DNA of 64,000 bases from RHKX01 sp963745755 (GCA_963745755.1 CAVUYP010000001.1:1488001-1552000), one strand, 5' to 3'. Shown: positions 42,336 to 51,228, numbered from the stretch's first letter. A program made the numbers and translations. The notes: generated by a model not told the origin, from the letters alone.

Positions 42336-42614
42336 GGAATCGAGATGAGCAGAGGGATCGCGAGGTGTCTCGGAGGCAGGACCAACGCGCAGCCGATCAC
42401 AACGGGCAATTCAGCGGTCCGATCAAGGTCAGCGGGTCGTCGTTTGAAAGCAGCCAGGTGACGAGGGAGACAGAAGCCGAGGTGGCGCATGGCGCTGGAC
42501 GTGCATCTAACCTTGGCCCGATGAAGCCGCTGCGCAGTCCCGTCGCATTAGGGATCACCGGTCGGCGAGAAGCCGGGTCGAGAGACTCGGAGAGATAGAT
42601 CTGAGGAGATTGAA

Positions 42615-44036
42615 TTGGTCGCGTTTCGAAGCAAGGTATTGGGACTCTTCATGGTCCTCGCGTTTGTCAGCGCGCTGATCTTCCTGGGCGCTGCCACCGC
42701 GAGCGCCGCGCCCAGGGTGGCGACCATCGAGGGGTTCAAGGCTCCCGGGACGCCCGAGAAGTACAACAAGGTGAGGTTCGTCAAGTACGGGTCTCCCAAG
42801 AGCGACAAGGTGCTCGTGCTGAACCCCGGGACCTCCGCCGGCGGCACCTTCTTCGGTCCGTTCGCGACGGCCCTGACCAAAAAGCTCAAGGGCTGGCAGG
42901 TCTGGGCGATCGAGCGGCGTGAGAACCTGCTCGAAGATCACTCCTATCTCGAGAAGTACGCCGACGGCGAGGCCTCGAACCAGGAGGTCTTCGATTACTA
43001 CCTCGGCTGGCTCACGGATCCGTCGATTTCACCCCGCTTCACTGCAAAGACGACGGCGGAGACCGAGTTCGCCAAGAAGTGGGGCATGAACGTGGCGGTT
43101 CACGACGCGAGGAAGGTCGTCAGGGCCGCGAAGAAGGGCGGACGGACCGTCGTCATGGGCGGTCACTCACTCGGCGGTTCGATCACGACCGCGTACGCGA
43201 CCTGGGACTTCAACGGCATGGCCGGGGCGAAGGGACTTTCGGGACTCGTCTTCATCGATGGCGCGGGCGCCAACAGCCCGACCACCAGGCCACTTCCCAC
43301 CGTTGAGGAGGCTCAGGCCAACGTCGACAATCTCAATGACCCATCTGCTTCGCCGTTCATCACGCTCGTTCCACCGTTCCCGTGGATCGCGGGCGTGTTC
43401 AACGCAACGGGCTCGACGGCCGCCATCGAGGACCCGGACGAGCTCTCGATCTTCGGGAGCTGGCCGCTCGCGCCGGCGGATCTGAAGCCGCCCGTCCCGG
43501 CCACCAATGCCGGTCAATACGGCTATGCCGTGGACGAGGCGACCAGCCCCGCCAACCTGGCACTGGTCCAGAGCCACATCGGCAAGTTGGCGGGTTCGGG
43601 CGATCCCCGCGGCTGGCATGACGGCGAGCTCGGAAGCGTTGGTCGAGCGGCCTCGGTGTTCTCCGAGCAAGTCGGCATGAAGAACCAGAAGGTCGGCGAG
43701 GACGGGACGTCCTGGTACCACCCGGCAAAGCTCTCGATCGACTCCGGCGCCATCAACAACGGCGTGGACAACCCCGCCCAGGCCGTCTACGGCGACCACG
43801 CGACCATGGGTCATTCGGTGAGGCTGCCGATGTACTCGTTCGACACGTCGCTCGGTGGTGGACGCGTCGCGGATGCGACCCGTCAGCTCGCCAAGCAGTC
43901 CAAGGTGCCGAAGCGCTGGGTCAAGACCGTCAAGCGGACCAAGACGTATTCGCACATCGATCCGATCAGCGCCGCACCGCCCAAGAACGCCTTCCTGAAG
44001 ACGGTCGTTCCCTTCCTGAGGAAGAAGATCAAGTAG
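42615..44036 (+). CDS. Secreted alpha/beta hydrolase (array module 1)
   Basis: A 473-residue protein. A signal peptide (about 1-32, ending ASAAP) precedes a large alpha/beta-hydrolase domain with VLVLNPGTSAGGTFFGPF as oxyanion region, VVMGGHSLGGSITTAYA as nucleophile elbow (GHSLG), and a C-terminal His in TYSHIDPISAAP. An insertion of about 170 residues forms a lid. It should be an extracellular esterase or lipase. The TTG start at 42615 has GAGGAG at 42603-42608. A relic of a paralog's C-terminus lies at 23691. A strong hairpin follows the stop. Confidence 0.88.
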   Translation: MVAFRSKVLGLFMVLAFVSALIFLGAATASAAPRVATIEGFKAPGTPEKYNKVRFVKYGSPKSDKVLVLNPGTSAGGTFFGPFATALTKKLKGWQVWAIERRENLLEDHSYLEKYADGEASNQEVFDYYLGWLTDPSISPRFTAKTTAETEFAKKWGMNVAVHDARKVVRAAKKGGRTVVMGGHSLGGSITTAYATWDFNGMAGAKGLSGLVFIDGAGANSPTTRPLPTVEEAQANVDNLNDPSASPFITLVPPFPWIAGVFNATGSTAAIEDPDELSIFGSWPLAPADLKPPVPATNAGQYGYAVDEATSPANLALVQSHIGKLAGSGDPRGWHDGELGSVGRAASVFSEQVGMKNQKVGEDGTSWYHPAKLSIDSGAINNGVDNPAQAVYGDHATMGHSVRLPMYSFDTSLGGGRVADATRQLAKQSKVPKRWVKTVKRTKTYSHIDPISAAPPKNAFLKTVVPFLRKKIK

Positions 44037-44058
44037 AGAGCAGCCGAATCGCAGCCCT

Positions 44059-44090
44059 CCCTGCTCGGCCTCGGTAGATGCCGAGCAGGG
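44059..44090 (+). terminator. Rho-independent-like terminator after the hydrolase
   Basis: CCCTGCTCGGC and GCCGAGCAGGG form a perfect 11-bp stem with a 10-base loop, 22 bases after the stop codon, followed by GTGTTTG. It is a good terminator candidate despite the short T-tract. Confidence 0.75.
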
Positions 44091-44107
44091 GTGTTTGAAC
44101 GCTTCCA

Positions 44108-44338
44108 TCGCTGATCGTCGCGACCTACGGCGGCGGCACCGGGCTCGCCACCCAGCGCGGGTGCCTGGAACTGCTCGGCTGCTATGGGACCGGGAAGGTC
44201 CGCACGCTCGCCGAGATCGTCGCGGCAACGGTGCTCAATGGTGAGTTCTCACTCGGCTGGGCGAAAGTCGTCGCAGAATGGATCAGGGCACACGATCTCT
44301 CCGGCCGCAACCCCGCCAGGACAGGTGGGAATTACTGA
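44108..44338 (+). pseudogene. C-terminal fragment of an HMG-CoA reductase gene
   Basis: One frame reads LIVATYGGGTGLATQRGCLE, LLGCYGTGKVRTLAEIVAA and RAHDLSGRNP before a stop at 44336. This is the C-terminal block of hydroxymethylglutaryl-CoA reductase (GGGTGLPTQ ... LG ... LAEIVAAT ... GELSL ... RAH ... GRN), including the conserved His near the end. About 350 N-terminal residues are missing, with no trace upstream, so only the last fifth remains. No other mevalonate-pathway gene is in the window. Confidence 0.8.
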
Positions 44339-44499
44339 GCCAGGTCTGTGGGTTGCCACCGATGCTCCCGGTCCCCTGCAGAAGGATGCTCTCAGTCACC
44401 CGGCATCCACGATGTCGGGACCTGACGGCGCGGGCTTCCCTGCTTCGAGGGCGGCCTACCGGTCGGCTCGCGTTCGTCCAACCCCGAAGGAGCGCGATC

Positions 44500-44901
44500 A
44501 TGGCGACGACCACAACGAATAAGAAGGCGAAGGCGTCCGCAACCAAGAAGGCGCCCGCACCCAAGGCGAAGGCAGCCGCAACTCCCACCCGCAAACCGGC
44601 TGCGAAGAGCAGGACCGACCAGGCGAAGACCGCGGTTGATACAGGAGCGGACCTGTCTGACGAGGTGCTAGAGGCGGTTGAATCCGGCCAGCGGGCCGCG
44701 ATCGATGCGGTTCGCAAGTTCGTCGATACCGTCGACGAGGCGCTTCCCGCGATCGGCGGCCGTCCTTCCCGGCGCGAGAACGTCATCGACGGCGCCCTGG
44801 AAATGGCCGACAAGCTCGTCTCAACGCAGTACGACTTCCTGCGCAGCGTGGTGCAGAGCGCGGACCGCTCGCTGGGCAAGCCGGGCGCTGCGAAGAAGTA
44901 G
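44500..44901 (+). CDS. Lys/Ala-rich phasin- or histone-like protein (module 1)
   Basis: A 133-residue protein. The first 40 residues are Lys/Ala/Pro repeats like the tails of histone-like and heparin-binding proteins. The rest is an amphipathic helical domain (LSDEVLEAVESGQRAAIDAV, KFVDTVDEALP, DKLVSTQYDFLRSVVQSAD). The helical part resembles actinobacterial phasin-like or HbhA-like proteins that coat granules or membranes; the basic tail could bind DNA or polyanions. Which role applies is unknown. The ATG at 44500 has GAAGGAG seven bases upstream. Confidence 0.8.
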   Translation: MATTTTNKKAKASATKKAPAPKAKAAATPTRKPAAKSRTDQAKTAVDTGADLSDEVLEAVESGQRAAIDAVRKFVDTVDEALPAIGGRPSRRENVIDGALEMADKLVSTQYDFLRSVVQSADRSLGKPGAAKK

Positions 44902-44983
44902 ACGACCGCCGGCACCACACGACCGCCCGCGTTCCACATGCGGCGCGACCTCGCTGCGCGATCTACCTCGGGACGCGGCGTCC

Positions 44984-45907
44984 TCAGCCGACGACGGGGA
45001 TCCGGCGTTGATGGTTGAGCCTGGTCAGGGTGCGTTGCATCCTGCTGGTGACCAGCCGGTAGGCCTCCTCGATGTCCGGGTCCGGGCCGAGCTGCTTTCG
45101 TAGGTCGATCGGCGGCATGACTCTGATCGTGATCTTCGAGGGGAGGGGGATCCGACCGGGAAAGTCGAGCAACGTGATTCCGAATGGCGGGCCAATCGCC
45201 ACCGGGAGCACCTTCAGTCGCGCGAGGCGGTCCAGCCGAAGCGCCTTGGCGAGTCGCGTATCGGGTCCGAGGAACAGAGCGGTCTCCTGACCCCCGACCG
45301 CGACAACGGGGACGATCGGAATGTCGTGCTCCAGTGCGAGCCTGACGAAGCCGGTCCGGTGGGCAAGGTGGACCTCCCCCGACTCCCAGGAGGGGCGGAA
45401 GGTCTCCTCGTCCCCACCGGGATAGATGAGTAGGGCCGCGTCGTCGTGCAGCGCGCGCGACATGTTCTCGGGGGATGCCGGCACGGTCCCGAAACGTTGC
45501 ACGAGGGTCCGCAGGCCCGGAAACTTGAAAACGAGATCGTGAGCCAACTGGTTGAAATGCCGATCGGCACCGAAATGGTCGTAGAACGCCTGTGCAAACA
45601 CGAAGGTGTCGGCGATCACCACTCCGCCAGAGTGGTTCCCGATCAGCAGCACAGGGCCGCTTGCCGGGATTCGCTCGAGGCCGGCGACGTCGGCGCGGAA
45701 ATAGACTCGCGACATGGCCTGTAGTGCCGGTAACGTCGCGCGGATGTAGTCGGGGTCGCGGGCGTCGAAAGGGTCGGAAGGCGGGCCTTCGGCACCCGTG
45801 ATGCCGAGCATGTCGGCGGCAGCCAATGCATCCTCGCCGGTCGCCGCAACCATCCTCAGCATCCCCCGCAATGCGGCGGACGGACTCGGTGCGGCGGATG
45901 TCTGCAT
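44984..45907 (-). CDS. Lysophospholipid acyltransferase family protein (module 1)
   Basis: A 307-residue PlsC-like protein of the diacylglycerol acyltransferase-type branch. VLLIGNHSGGVVIADTFVFA carries the catalytic His region with Asp, FGTVPASPENMSRAL the second block, and LLIYPGGDEETFRPSWES the acceptor motif. IPIVPVVAVGGQETALFLG is the fourth. It may acylate storage or membrane lipids. With the phasin-like neighbour it hints at lipid or wax-ester bodies, but this is inference. It is the only module-1 gene on the minus strand. The ATG at 45907 is clear. Confidence 0.88.
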   Translation of the reverse strand: MQTSAAPSPSAALRGMLRMVAATGEDALAAADMLGITGAEGPPSDPFDARDPDYIRATLPALQAMSRVYFRADVAGLERIPASGPVLLIGNHSGGVVIADTFVFAQAFYDHFGADRHFNQLAHDLVFKFPGLRTLVQRFGTVPASPENMSRALHDDAALLIYPGGDEETFRPSWESGEVHLAHRTGFVRLALEHDIPIVPVVAVGGQETALFLGPDTRLAKALRLDRLARLKVLPVAIGPPFGITLLDFPGRIPLPSKITIRVMPPIDLRKQLGPDPDIEEAYRLVTSRMQRTLTRLNHQRRIPVVG

Positions 45908-46031
45908 GCCGATTCAGTATGGCGGCCAGGCGAAGGCTGCTGCCTGCCCCGCGCACCGAGCCCTCACCGTCGGGGCGCCCCGACCCGGTCTCATGGCATC
46001 CATCACATGATCCACGGTCAAGTAGATGCAC

Positions 46032-46200
46032 GGTCAATCTACGAATCCGAAGGTCACTGGTTCGAATCCAGTCGGGCGCGCTCACCTGATCAGTCGCAAT
46101 CCGATTGCTCATGCTCTGGCGATCACCCTCGCAAACCCGTCGATACGCCCCAGATCCACAAACCGCATGGACATTGGCGGTCCGACCGATCGAGAGGTTC
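46032..46200 (+). repeat. Copy 2: tRNA-Arg 3' relic plus tail
   Basis: From 46040 the sequence follows the tRNA anticodon loop to its 3' end with one change in the anticodon stem (CTACGAATCCGAAGGTC, then ACTGGTTCGAATCCAGTC and CGGGCGC). The 5' half of the tRNA is missing. It is replaced by a direct repeat ACGGTCA-N9-ACGGTCA. The tail after it matches copy 1 closely (CTCGCAAACCCGTCGA, GATCCACAAACCGCATGG, CGGTCCGACC). Confidence 0.9.
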
Positions 46201-46248
46201 ATGACCGGTAACGAACACCGCTCCGGAGCCGACGCGCGCGCCGCTGAC

Positions 46249-46355
46249 CGTTGTTTCACCGACATCGTCGATTCGACCCGGACGGCGCCTCGATGATCCA
46301 CGCCCAGGTGCCCTCGCCAAAGAAGGTCTCGGTCGACCTGGGGCGCTGGGTCTGA
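46249..46355 (+). pseudogene. Gene debris including a cyclase motif fragment
   Basis: One frame reads CFTDIVDSTRTAPR and stops; FTDIVDSTR is the metal-binding opening of class III adenylate cyclases (compare FTDLVDSTARA in the gene at 54030). A second frame ends MIHAQVPSPKKVSVDLGRWV before a stop. Both are far too short to be genes and look like remnants left between the tail repeat and the next module gene. Confidence 0.4.
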
Positions 46356-46390
46356 GGACTGAGCCAAGGTACAACGAATGTCCATATTCC

Positions 46391-46419
46391 TTGATCGCGC
46401 AGCTGTCCTGACCTAGGAT
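46391..46419 (+). promoter_or_regulatory. Promoter of the 1127-residue protein gene
   Basis: TTGATC (46391-46396) and TAGGAT (46414-46419) are separated by exactly 17 bases. The GTG start lies eight bases after the -10 box, so transcription would begin at or next to the start codon and give a leaderless mRNA. Confidence 0.6.
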
Positions 46420-46427
46420 CAGGAGCC

Positions 46428-49400
46428 GTGCGATGGCACGCTTCAGGCTGGAACCGGTTCATGCTCGGGTCTGTTCTCGCCGTGCTGTTTGCGAGCGTTC
46501 TCGCCCCGCACGCTTCGGCGAAGCCGTTCGAGCTGACAGATGCGGGCCGGGACCCGCATGTTGCGGTCGGAGACTCGGGAATCGGGCACATCGTCTGGAA
46601 CGAGCAGGTGCCCGGCGACGACGTACTTCACTACTGCCGCCTGCCGCGTGGCTCGAAGTCCTGCTCTCCGGAGCGGACTTTCAACCTCGCCGGCGAGGAC
46701 TTCGAGGGGCCGCGCGTTCTCTACAGGGACGGTCTGTTGACGCTAGTCACCTCGCGCTGCTGCTTTCCCGGGGATCACCTGACGATCTTGCAGTCGGGGG
46801 ATGGCGGGGGAAGCTTCACCGCGCCGCGTTACATCGCCCGACCGACCACGTTGAGCAACTTTTCGCCGATGGGGGGCGGCGGGAACGTTGCCACGGGTCC
46901 GGGAGCGTTTCAGCTGTCAACGGCGAGCAGCGGCGCCGGCGGCACGTACTTCCAGGCGGCCCCCATAGCCGGATCCCCGATCGCCGTGGCCGCGCAGGTC
47001 GATGACGACGTTCCCGGTCCCACTGCCGACACGACCAGTTCGTCGGTTGCCTTCGCTGACCCGCTCAGCCCGGTCGTTGCGTTCGAGCAGATCACCTCCA
47101 ATAAGACCTTCATCCGTTCATATGACGGAAGCGGTGACTACAACACCACCGTGAACTGGCAGCCCACTCAATTCGTCGGCGCCGGTGACGAACCACGGCT
47201 CGCGGGGGGGTTGGGTGGCCTCTACCTGCTGTATCGAGTCGGCAAGCCGGGTAAGCAACGTTACGTCTCGCGGAGGATCACCCCGGCCGGCCCCGGCTCG
47301 AAGGTCGACGTCAGCGCCAAGGGGACGCCGATCTTCCGCGCATTCAGCGAGGACGTCGGGGGCAATCTCCATGCCGCCTGGGTCGACAACGGCGAGCCCG
47401 ACAAGCTTCGCTACAGCCGTTCGACGAACGGTAAGGCGTTTAGTAAGCCGAAGACGCTCACCAGCGGTCGCGACAATGTCTTCAATACCGATGCCGGGGC
47501 TGGCGAAGATGGAGGCGGCTGGGTACTTTGGACGACCGACAGTGGCACCGGGGCGGTCAAGGCTGCGCCGTTCGCTCCGATCAAAGGTGGCGGCGGGCCG
47601 CAGCCGTGCGTCCCCAAGGTCAGCTACGGCAAAGCCGTGCTCATCGCCCGCGAGGGCTGTTTACAGAAGTCCGGAAATACCTACTCCACGGCCGACGCGG
47701 CGCGGCTCAACGGACTTGACCTCGACCCGCACGGCAGCGGCACGGCGCTTGCCGCGGGTTCGAGACCGCGAGGCGACGGAACCACCCGTGCCGCCGGGCC
47801 AAGCAAGCTCGTGCTCGATACGGCCAAGGGGACGCTGAAGAGCAGCGGCGAAGTGCGCGCGAGGGCTGGCAACGTGCAGCTCGACGACGGGCTGCTCGCG
47901 TGGAAGGTGCCGAAGGGCGGAGGGACGATCAAAGACCTGGCCGGCAACCCCGCAACCTTCGACACTGGCAAGCTCAAGGTCGATTTCCTCGGCCTGCCGG
48001 TGCTTGGCCAGACAACGCCGGAGATCGGCGGCGGCCAGGCGATGAGTGTGCCCGTGCACCTCAAGATGCCCGAGCCCTTCAGCAGCCTGCTCGGTGGCGC
48101 CGTCACCGGCGATGCCGATCTACGCCTCGACAATCCATCGGGCCTGAAGCTCGACAATGTGTCGGTTCGCGCCGGACCCGTCTTCCTCGGAATCGCCGAG
48201 GTGAAGGACCTGAACGTCGACTACGTCTCCGATCCGTTCGTGCTCAATGGGTCGGCTCGGATCCTGCTTCCGGTGGCCAAGTCCTCGCTGGATAGCGACT
48301 TCGGTCTCCGCGATGGTGCGTTCGACTACGCGAAGGCGACGCTGAACTTCGACGCGCCCGGGCGGCCGATCAGTCAATTCACGTATCTGAGGAGCGTCGG
48401 CTTCCAAATCCTCACCGATCCGCTCAAGCTCGCAGGACTCGCATCGGTGACAGCAGGCCCAACCTTACCCGGGCTCAAAGTTGCGGCAGCACGGGTGGAC
48501 GGGTCGATCAGCTACACGTTTCCGAAACCGCCTGCCGCCGGCGTCTTCCGCGCGGAAGGCAAGGGTTTTATCGCCAACGTGCCGACATCGAACGTCTTCG
48601 CGCAGTACGAGACGACGGGTAAGCTCAGTCTGGGCGGCAGCTTCGCCCTCGGCATCGGCGGCGGACCGAGCATTTCCGGCAGCGTCGACGGTCTCGTCGA
48701 CATCCCCTCCGGCGGTTTCGATCTGTCCGGAAGCGGTGAGGGTTGCGGAATCCCCGCGATAGGTGTCGGCTGCATCGGCGTGAAGGTGCTGCTCTCCAGG
48801 AAGGCGGTCGCCGGCTGCGGGACGGCAAGCATCGGCCCGCCCTTTGCGAAGGTCAGCGTCTCCGCTGGCCTCGCTCATTACTGGAGCGGCGGCGGGTTCG
48901 ATTTCTTTGGCGGATGCGACCTGAAGCCGTACAAGTCGGTCAACTCGGCGCAGACCCTCACCTCCTCCGACGCGATCACGATGCCGAAGCGACTGCCGCA
49001 GGCGAGCATAAGGATCGAAGGCGAAGGAGCGGCACCGCGGGTGACGCTGACGGCGCCGAGCGGACGGAAGTTGAGCTCGCCGACGCCGCCCGGGCAGTCG
49101 GCCCAGAACGAACTCGGGGCGATCGGCCCGAGCAACTACGCGAAGGCTACCTTTGCCTCATTGCCGAAGCCTGAGCCCGGCAGCTGGAAGATCGAGACGC
49201 TGTCCGGATCCGTGCCGATCGGTGAGGTAAGTGTCGCTGATGGATTGCCGGACGTCGCGGTCCGGGCCAGGGTCGGAAAGGGGGGCGGCCGCAGGCGTGT
49301 TCTTGTCTACAGGGCGAGAGAGATCGACGGCCAGAAGATCCGCTTCTTCGAAGTCGGAAAGGGTGTCTCAAAGCGCCTTGGGACGACGAGAGGAGGGAAA

Positions 49401-49811
49401 GGAAAGATCCGGTTCGTCGCCGCGAACGGGCCCGGAGGCAGGCGCCACATCGTCGCGGCCGTCGACTCGTTCGGGCTGCCGCGGGACCGGTTCAATGTTG
49501 CCGCCTTTAGGGCACCGGCGCCGATCAAACCCGGCAAACCGCGCCACCTCCGCCTGCGGCGTAGAGGTGGCAGGCTGATCATTTCCTGGCGGCGCGCTAA
49601 GGGCGCCGAGCGCTACGCCGCCGCGGTCAGGCTCAAGGACGGCCGGCGCTTGGTGCTGACCACAAGGAAGACCACAGCCAAGGTCGGGAGCGTGCCGGGA
49701 ATCGACAGCGCCAAGGTCGAGGTCGCCGGTCTGAGGGCTGACAATGGCCCCGGTAAGGTCGCCAAGGCGAAGCTCAAAGCGAGGCCGAAAATGCGTCGCC
49801 GGGGGCGCTGA
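46428..49811 (+). CDS. Very large secreted protein, array module 2
   Basis: An 1127-residue exported protein. A signal peptide ends near residue 31 (PHASA). Residues 35-390 resemble sialidase/BNR-like beta-propeller blades (VAVGDSGIGHIVWNEQ, LHAAWVDNGEPDKLRYSRST, GWVLWTTDSG). A middle region to about 860 is Gly-rich with repeated short strands (LRLDNPSGLKLDNVSVRAGP, SISGSVDGLVDIPSGGFDLS). The C-terminal 90 residues look like a fibronectin type III domain (PRHLRLRRRGGRLIISWRR) ending in a very basic tail. Cys residues are few and paired. No catalytic site is evident; an adhesive or envelope role is possible. The start is GTG 46428 under a consensus-like promoter; ATG at 46461 is an alternative. 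Confidence 0.85.
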   Translation: MRWHASGWNRFMLGSVLAVLFASVLAPHASAKPFELTDAGRDPHVAVGDSGIGHIVWNEQVPGDDVLHYCRLPRGSKSCSPERTFNLAGEDFEGPRVLYRDGLLTLVTSRCCFPGDHLTILQSGDGGGSFTAPRYIARPTTLSNFSPMGGGGNVATGPGAFQLSTASSGAGGTYFQAAPIAGSPIAVAAQVDDDVPGPTADTTSSSVAFADPLSPVVAFEQITSNKTFIRSYDGSGDYNTTVNWQPTQFVGAGDEPRLAGGLGGLYLLYRVGKPGKQRYVSRRITPAGPGSKVDVSAKGTPIFRAFSEDVGGNLHAAWVDNGEPDKLRYSRSTNGKAFSKPKTLTSGRDNVFNTDAGAGEDGGGWVLWTTDSGTGAVKAAPFAPIKGGGGPQPCVPKVSYGKAVLIAREGCLQKSGNTYSTADAARLNGLDLDPHGSGTALAAGSRPRGDGTTRAAGPSKLVLDTAKGTLKSSGEVRARAGNVQLDDGLLAWKVPKGGGTIKDLAGNPATFDTGKLKVDFLGLPVLGQTTPEIGGGQAMSVPVHLKMPEPFSSLLGGAVTGDADLRLDNPSGLKLDNVSVRAGPVFLGIAEVKDLNVDYVSDPFVLNGSARILLPVAKSSLDSDFGLRDGAFDYAKATLNFDAPGRPISQFTYLRSVGFQILTDPLKLAGLASVTAGPTLPGLKVAAARVDGSISYTFPKPPAAGVFRAEGKGFIANVPTSNVFAQYETTGKLSLGGSFALGIGGGPSISGSVDGLVDIPSGGFDLSGSGEGCGIPAIGVGCIGVKVLLSRKAVAGCGTASIGPPFAKVSVSAGLAHYWSGGGFDFFGGCDLKPYKSVNSAQTLTSSDAITMPKRLPQASIRIEGEGAAPRVTLTAPSGRKLSSPTPPGQSAQNELGAIGPSNYAKATFASLPKPEPGSWKIETLSGSVPIGEVSVADGLPDVAVRARVGKGGGRRRVLVYRAREIDGQKIRFFEVGKGVSKRLGTTRGGKGKIRFVAANGPGGRRHIVAAVDSFGLPRDRFNVAAFRAPAPIKPGKPRHLRLRRRGGRLIISWRRAKGAERYAAAVRLKDGRRLVLTTRKTTAKVGSVPGIDSAKVEVAGLRADNGPGKVAKAKLKARPKMRRRGR

Positions 49812-49861
49812 TCCGACACCCAATTCAGTTGAAGCCAGGTGCGGGGATGCCAACGAGACCT

Positions 49862-49913
49862 GACGTCAATGCTACGAAACCGAAGGTCATTGGTTCGAAT
49901 CCAGTCGGGCGCG
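49862..49913 (+). repeat. Copy 3: tRNA-Arg 3' relic
   Basis: CTACGAAACCGAAGGTC (49872 on), then ATTGGTTCGAATCCAGTC and CGGGCGC reproduce the tRNA from anticodon loop to acceptor end with one change in the T stem. The 5' half is absent. The following sequence does not clearly match the tail seen after copies 1 and 2, but it holds GGAGGTCACAGGTTCG at 49952, another T-arm-like stretch. Confidence 0.85.
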
Positions 49914-50055
49914 GTCGGCGAGACAACGGGAAGCTTCGGTGCCCATGGCCGGAGGTCACAGGTTCGTCCCTCATGGGAGGAATTGGCGCGGGGCAGGCCC
50001 GCAGCACAGTTAATCGCCACTCGCCCCCGACGGAATGGCCTTATTGCTGTCGGGC

Positions 50056-50061
50056 TACTAT
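50056..50061 (+). promoter_or_regulatory. -10 box of the TetR gene
   Basis: TACTAT ends seven bases before the GTG start at 50069, with no ribosome site between. The spacing fits a leaderless transcript. No convincing -35 box is seen. Confidence 0.45.
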
Positions 50062-50068
50062 CACCGGC

Positions 50069-50686
50069 GTGTCGACAGAGCTCAGGCGGATCCGCCGTAA
50101 GCCAGAGGTCGCTGAGGCGGAGATTCTGGATGCGGCCGCCGAGTTGCTCAGCGAGAGCGACTTTCGAGACTTGACCGTCAGCGCGGTCATGGATCGCACG
50201 GGAATGAAGCGCTCGGCGTTCTACAATTACTTCGACGATCGCGGCGCTCTCGTGATGCGACTGCTCGGCCGTATCGAGAACGAAATGATGGCTGCCGCCA
50301 GGGCCTGGCTTGAGGATGAAGACGGCGGCCCGGCGAGGCTCGGAGAGGGGCTCGATGGCGCGATCCGCGTCTACGTCCGCCACGGGCACGTATTGCGGGC
50401 CGCACACGAGGCGTCGTTCCATGACGAAGTGGCGGAACGCTACTACCGGCACACTTTTCTGCAGGACTTCATCGATGCCGTTGCGCAGCGCATCCGGGCC
50501 GAAAACTGCGCCGGCAGGACCTCGGTTTCAGACCCCGAGGAGGTCTCCAGCGCTCTCAATCTGATGAACGCAACCGTGCTGGCCGAACGATTCAGTCGTC
50601 CAGGTGCCCACCCTCCAGAACCGATCTCCGAGGCAATCCGTTTGATCTGGACGCGAGTGATTTACGGTCCTGAATCCTTAGCTTGA
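50069..50686 (+). CDS. TetR-family transcriptional regulator (module 3)
   Basis: A 205-residue TetR protein. The N-terminal helix-turn-helix (about 15-60) reads EAEILDAAAELLSESDFRDL, then TVSAVMDRTGMKRSAFYNYF with the typical FYNYF recognition helix. A helical ligand-binding domain follows (ALVMRLLGRIENEMM and onward). It is most likely a repressor of the adjacent DUF7144-sulfatase genes, 101 bases downstream on the same strand; that target is inferred from position. The start is GTG 50069; a longer in-frame extension into the tRNA relic has no coding character. Confidence 0.9.
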   Translation: MSTELRRIRRKPEVAEAEILDAAAELLSESDFRDLTVSAVMDRTGMKRSAFYNYFDDRGALVMRLLGRIENEMMAAARAWLEDEDGGPARLGEGLDGAIRVYVRHGHVLRAAHEASFHDEVAERYYRHTFLQDFIDAVAQRIRAENCAGRTSVSDPEEVSSALNLMNATVLAERFSRPGAHPPEPISEAIRLIWTRVIYGPESLA

Positions 50687-50787
50687 CGCACTATCGACAC
50701 GGTGTTGTTAGTCTCCTGCGCGCCGGATTTCCCCGCTGGCAGAAGTGAGACTTGACGATCTGGGGACATTCAACGGAGAGGAACAAA

Positions 50788-51180
50788 ATGAGAGGTACGG
50801 GACGCGCGATGTTCGCGGCGATCTTGTTGATCATCGTCGGCATCCTCAACGTGATCTATGGCATCGGGGCACTTGACAATGCGAACATCTTCGTCGGCGA
50901 CACCCGCTTCATTCTGAACGACCTAAACACGATGGGCTGGGTGCTGATCGTCCTCGGACTTCTTCAGCTCACCGGCGGTTTCTCGCTGATGGCAGGAAAC
51001 GCCTATGGACGTGTGATCGGGATCATCGCCGGCAGCCTCGGTGCGATCGGAGCGATCTTCTCGATCGGGCAAGGCAACCCGTGGTGGTCACTGGCGGTCT
51101 TCGCGCTCTGCATCTACGTGGTCTACGGGATCCTCGAATTCGGCGAGGACGAGAAGGCGCCGACAGCGGCCCGGAGCTAA
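50788..51180 (+). CDS. DUF7144-family membrane protein (module 3)
   Basis: A 130-residue protein with four transmembrane helices (MFAAILLIIVGILNVIYGIG, WVLIVLGLLQLTGGFSLMAG, VIGIIAGSLGAIGAIFSIG, WWSLAVFALCIYVVYGIL) and a short acidic cytoplasmic tail. The pattern fits the DUF7144 group of actinobacteria, which has no known function. The ATG at 50788 follows a purine-rich AGAGGAAC. It lies between a TetR gene and a sulfatase gene and may be part of the same regulated unit. Confidence 0.85.
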   Translation: MRGTGRAMFAAILLIIVGILNVIYGIGALDNANIFVGDTRFILNDLNTMGWVLIVLGLLQLTGGFSLMAGNAYGRVIGIIAGSLGAIGAIFSIGQGNPWWSLAVFALCIYVVYGILEFGEDEKAPTAARS

Positions 51181-51200
51181 GGCGCGGCGGTATTGGCAGC

Positions 51201-51228
51201 GGGCGGACACCGACCTCGGTGTCCGCCC
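51201..51228. terminator. Perfect 13-base inverted repeat before the sulfatase gene
   Basis: GGGCGGACACCGA and TCGGTGTCCGCCC are perfect inverted arms around CC. It lies 20 bases after the DUF7144 stop and 38 bases before the sulfatase start. There is no T-tract. It may partially terminate or attenuate transcription into the sulfatase, protect mRNA ends, or bind a dimeric regulator. Confidence 0.5.

Noticed and set aside
44283..46385. 700-codon minus-strand open frame across module 1
   Set aside because: It spans the phasin-like gene on the other strand, another frame of the acyltransferase and a tRNA relic. Only the acyltransferase frame shows family motifs.
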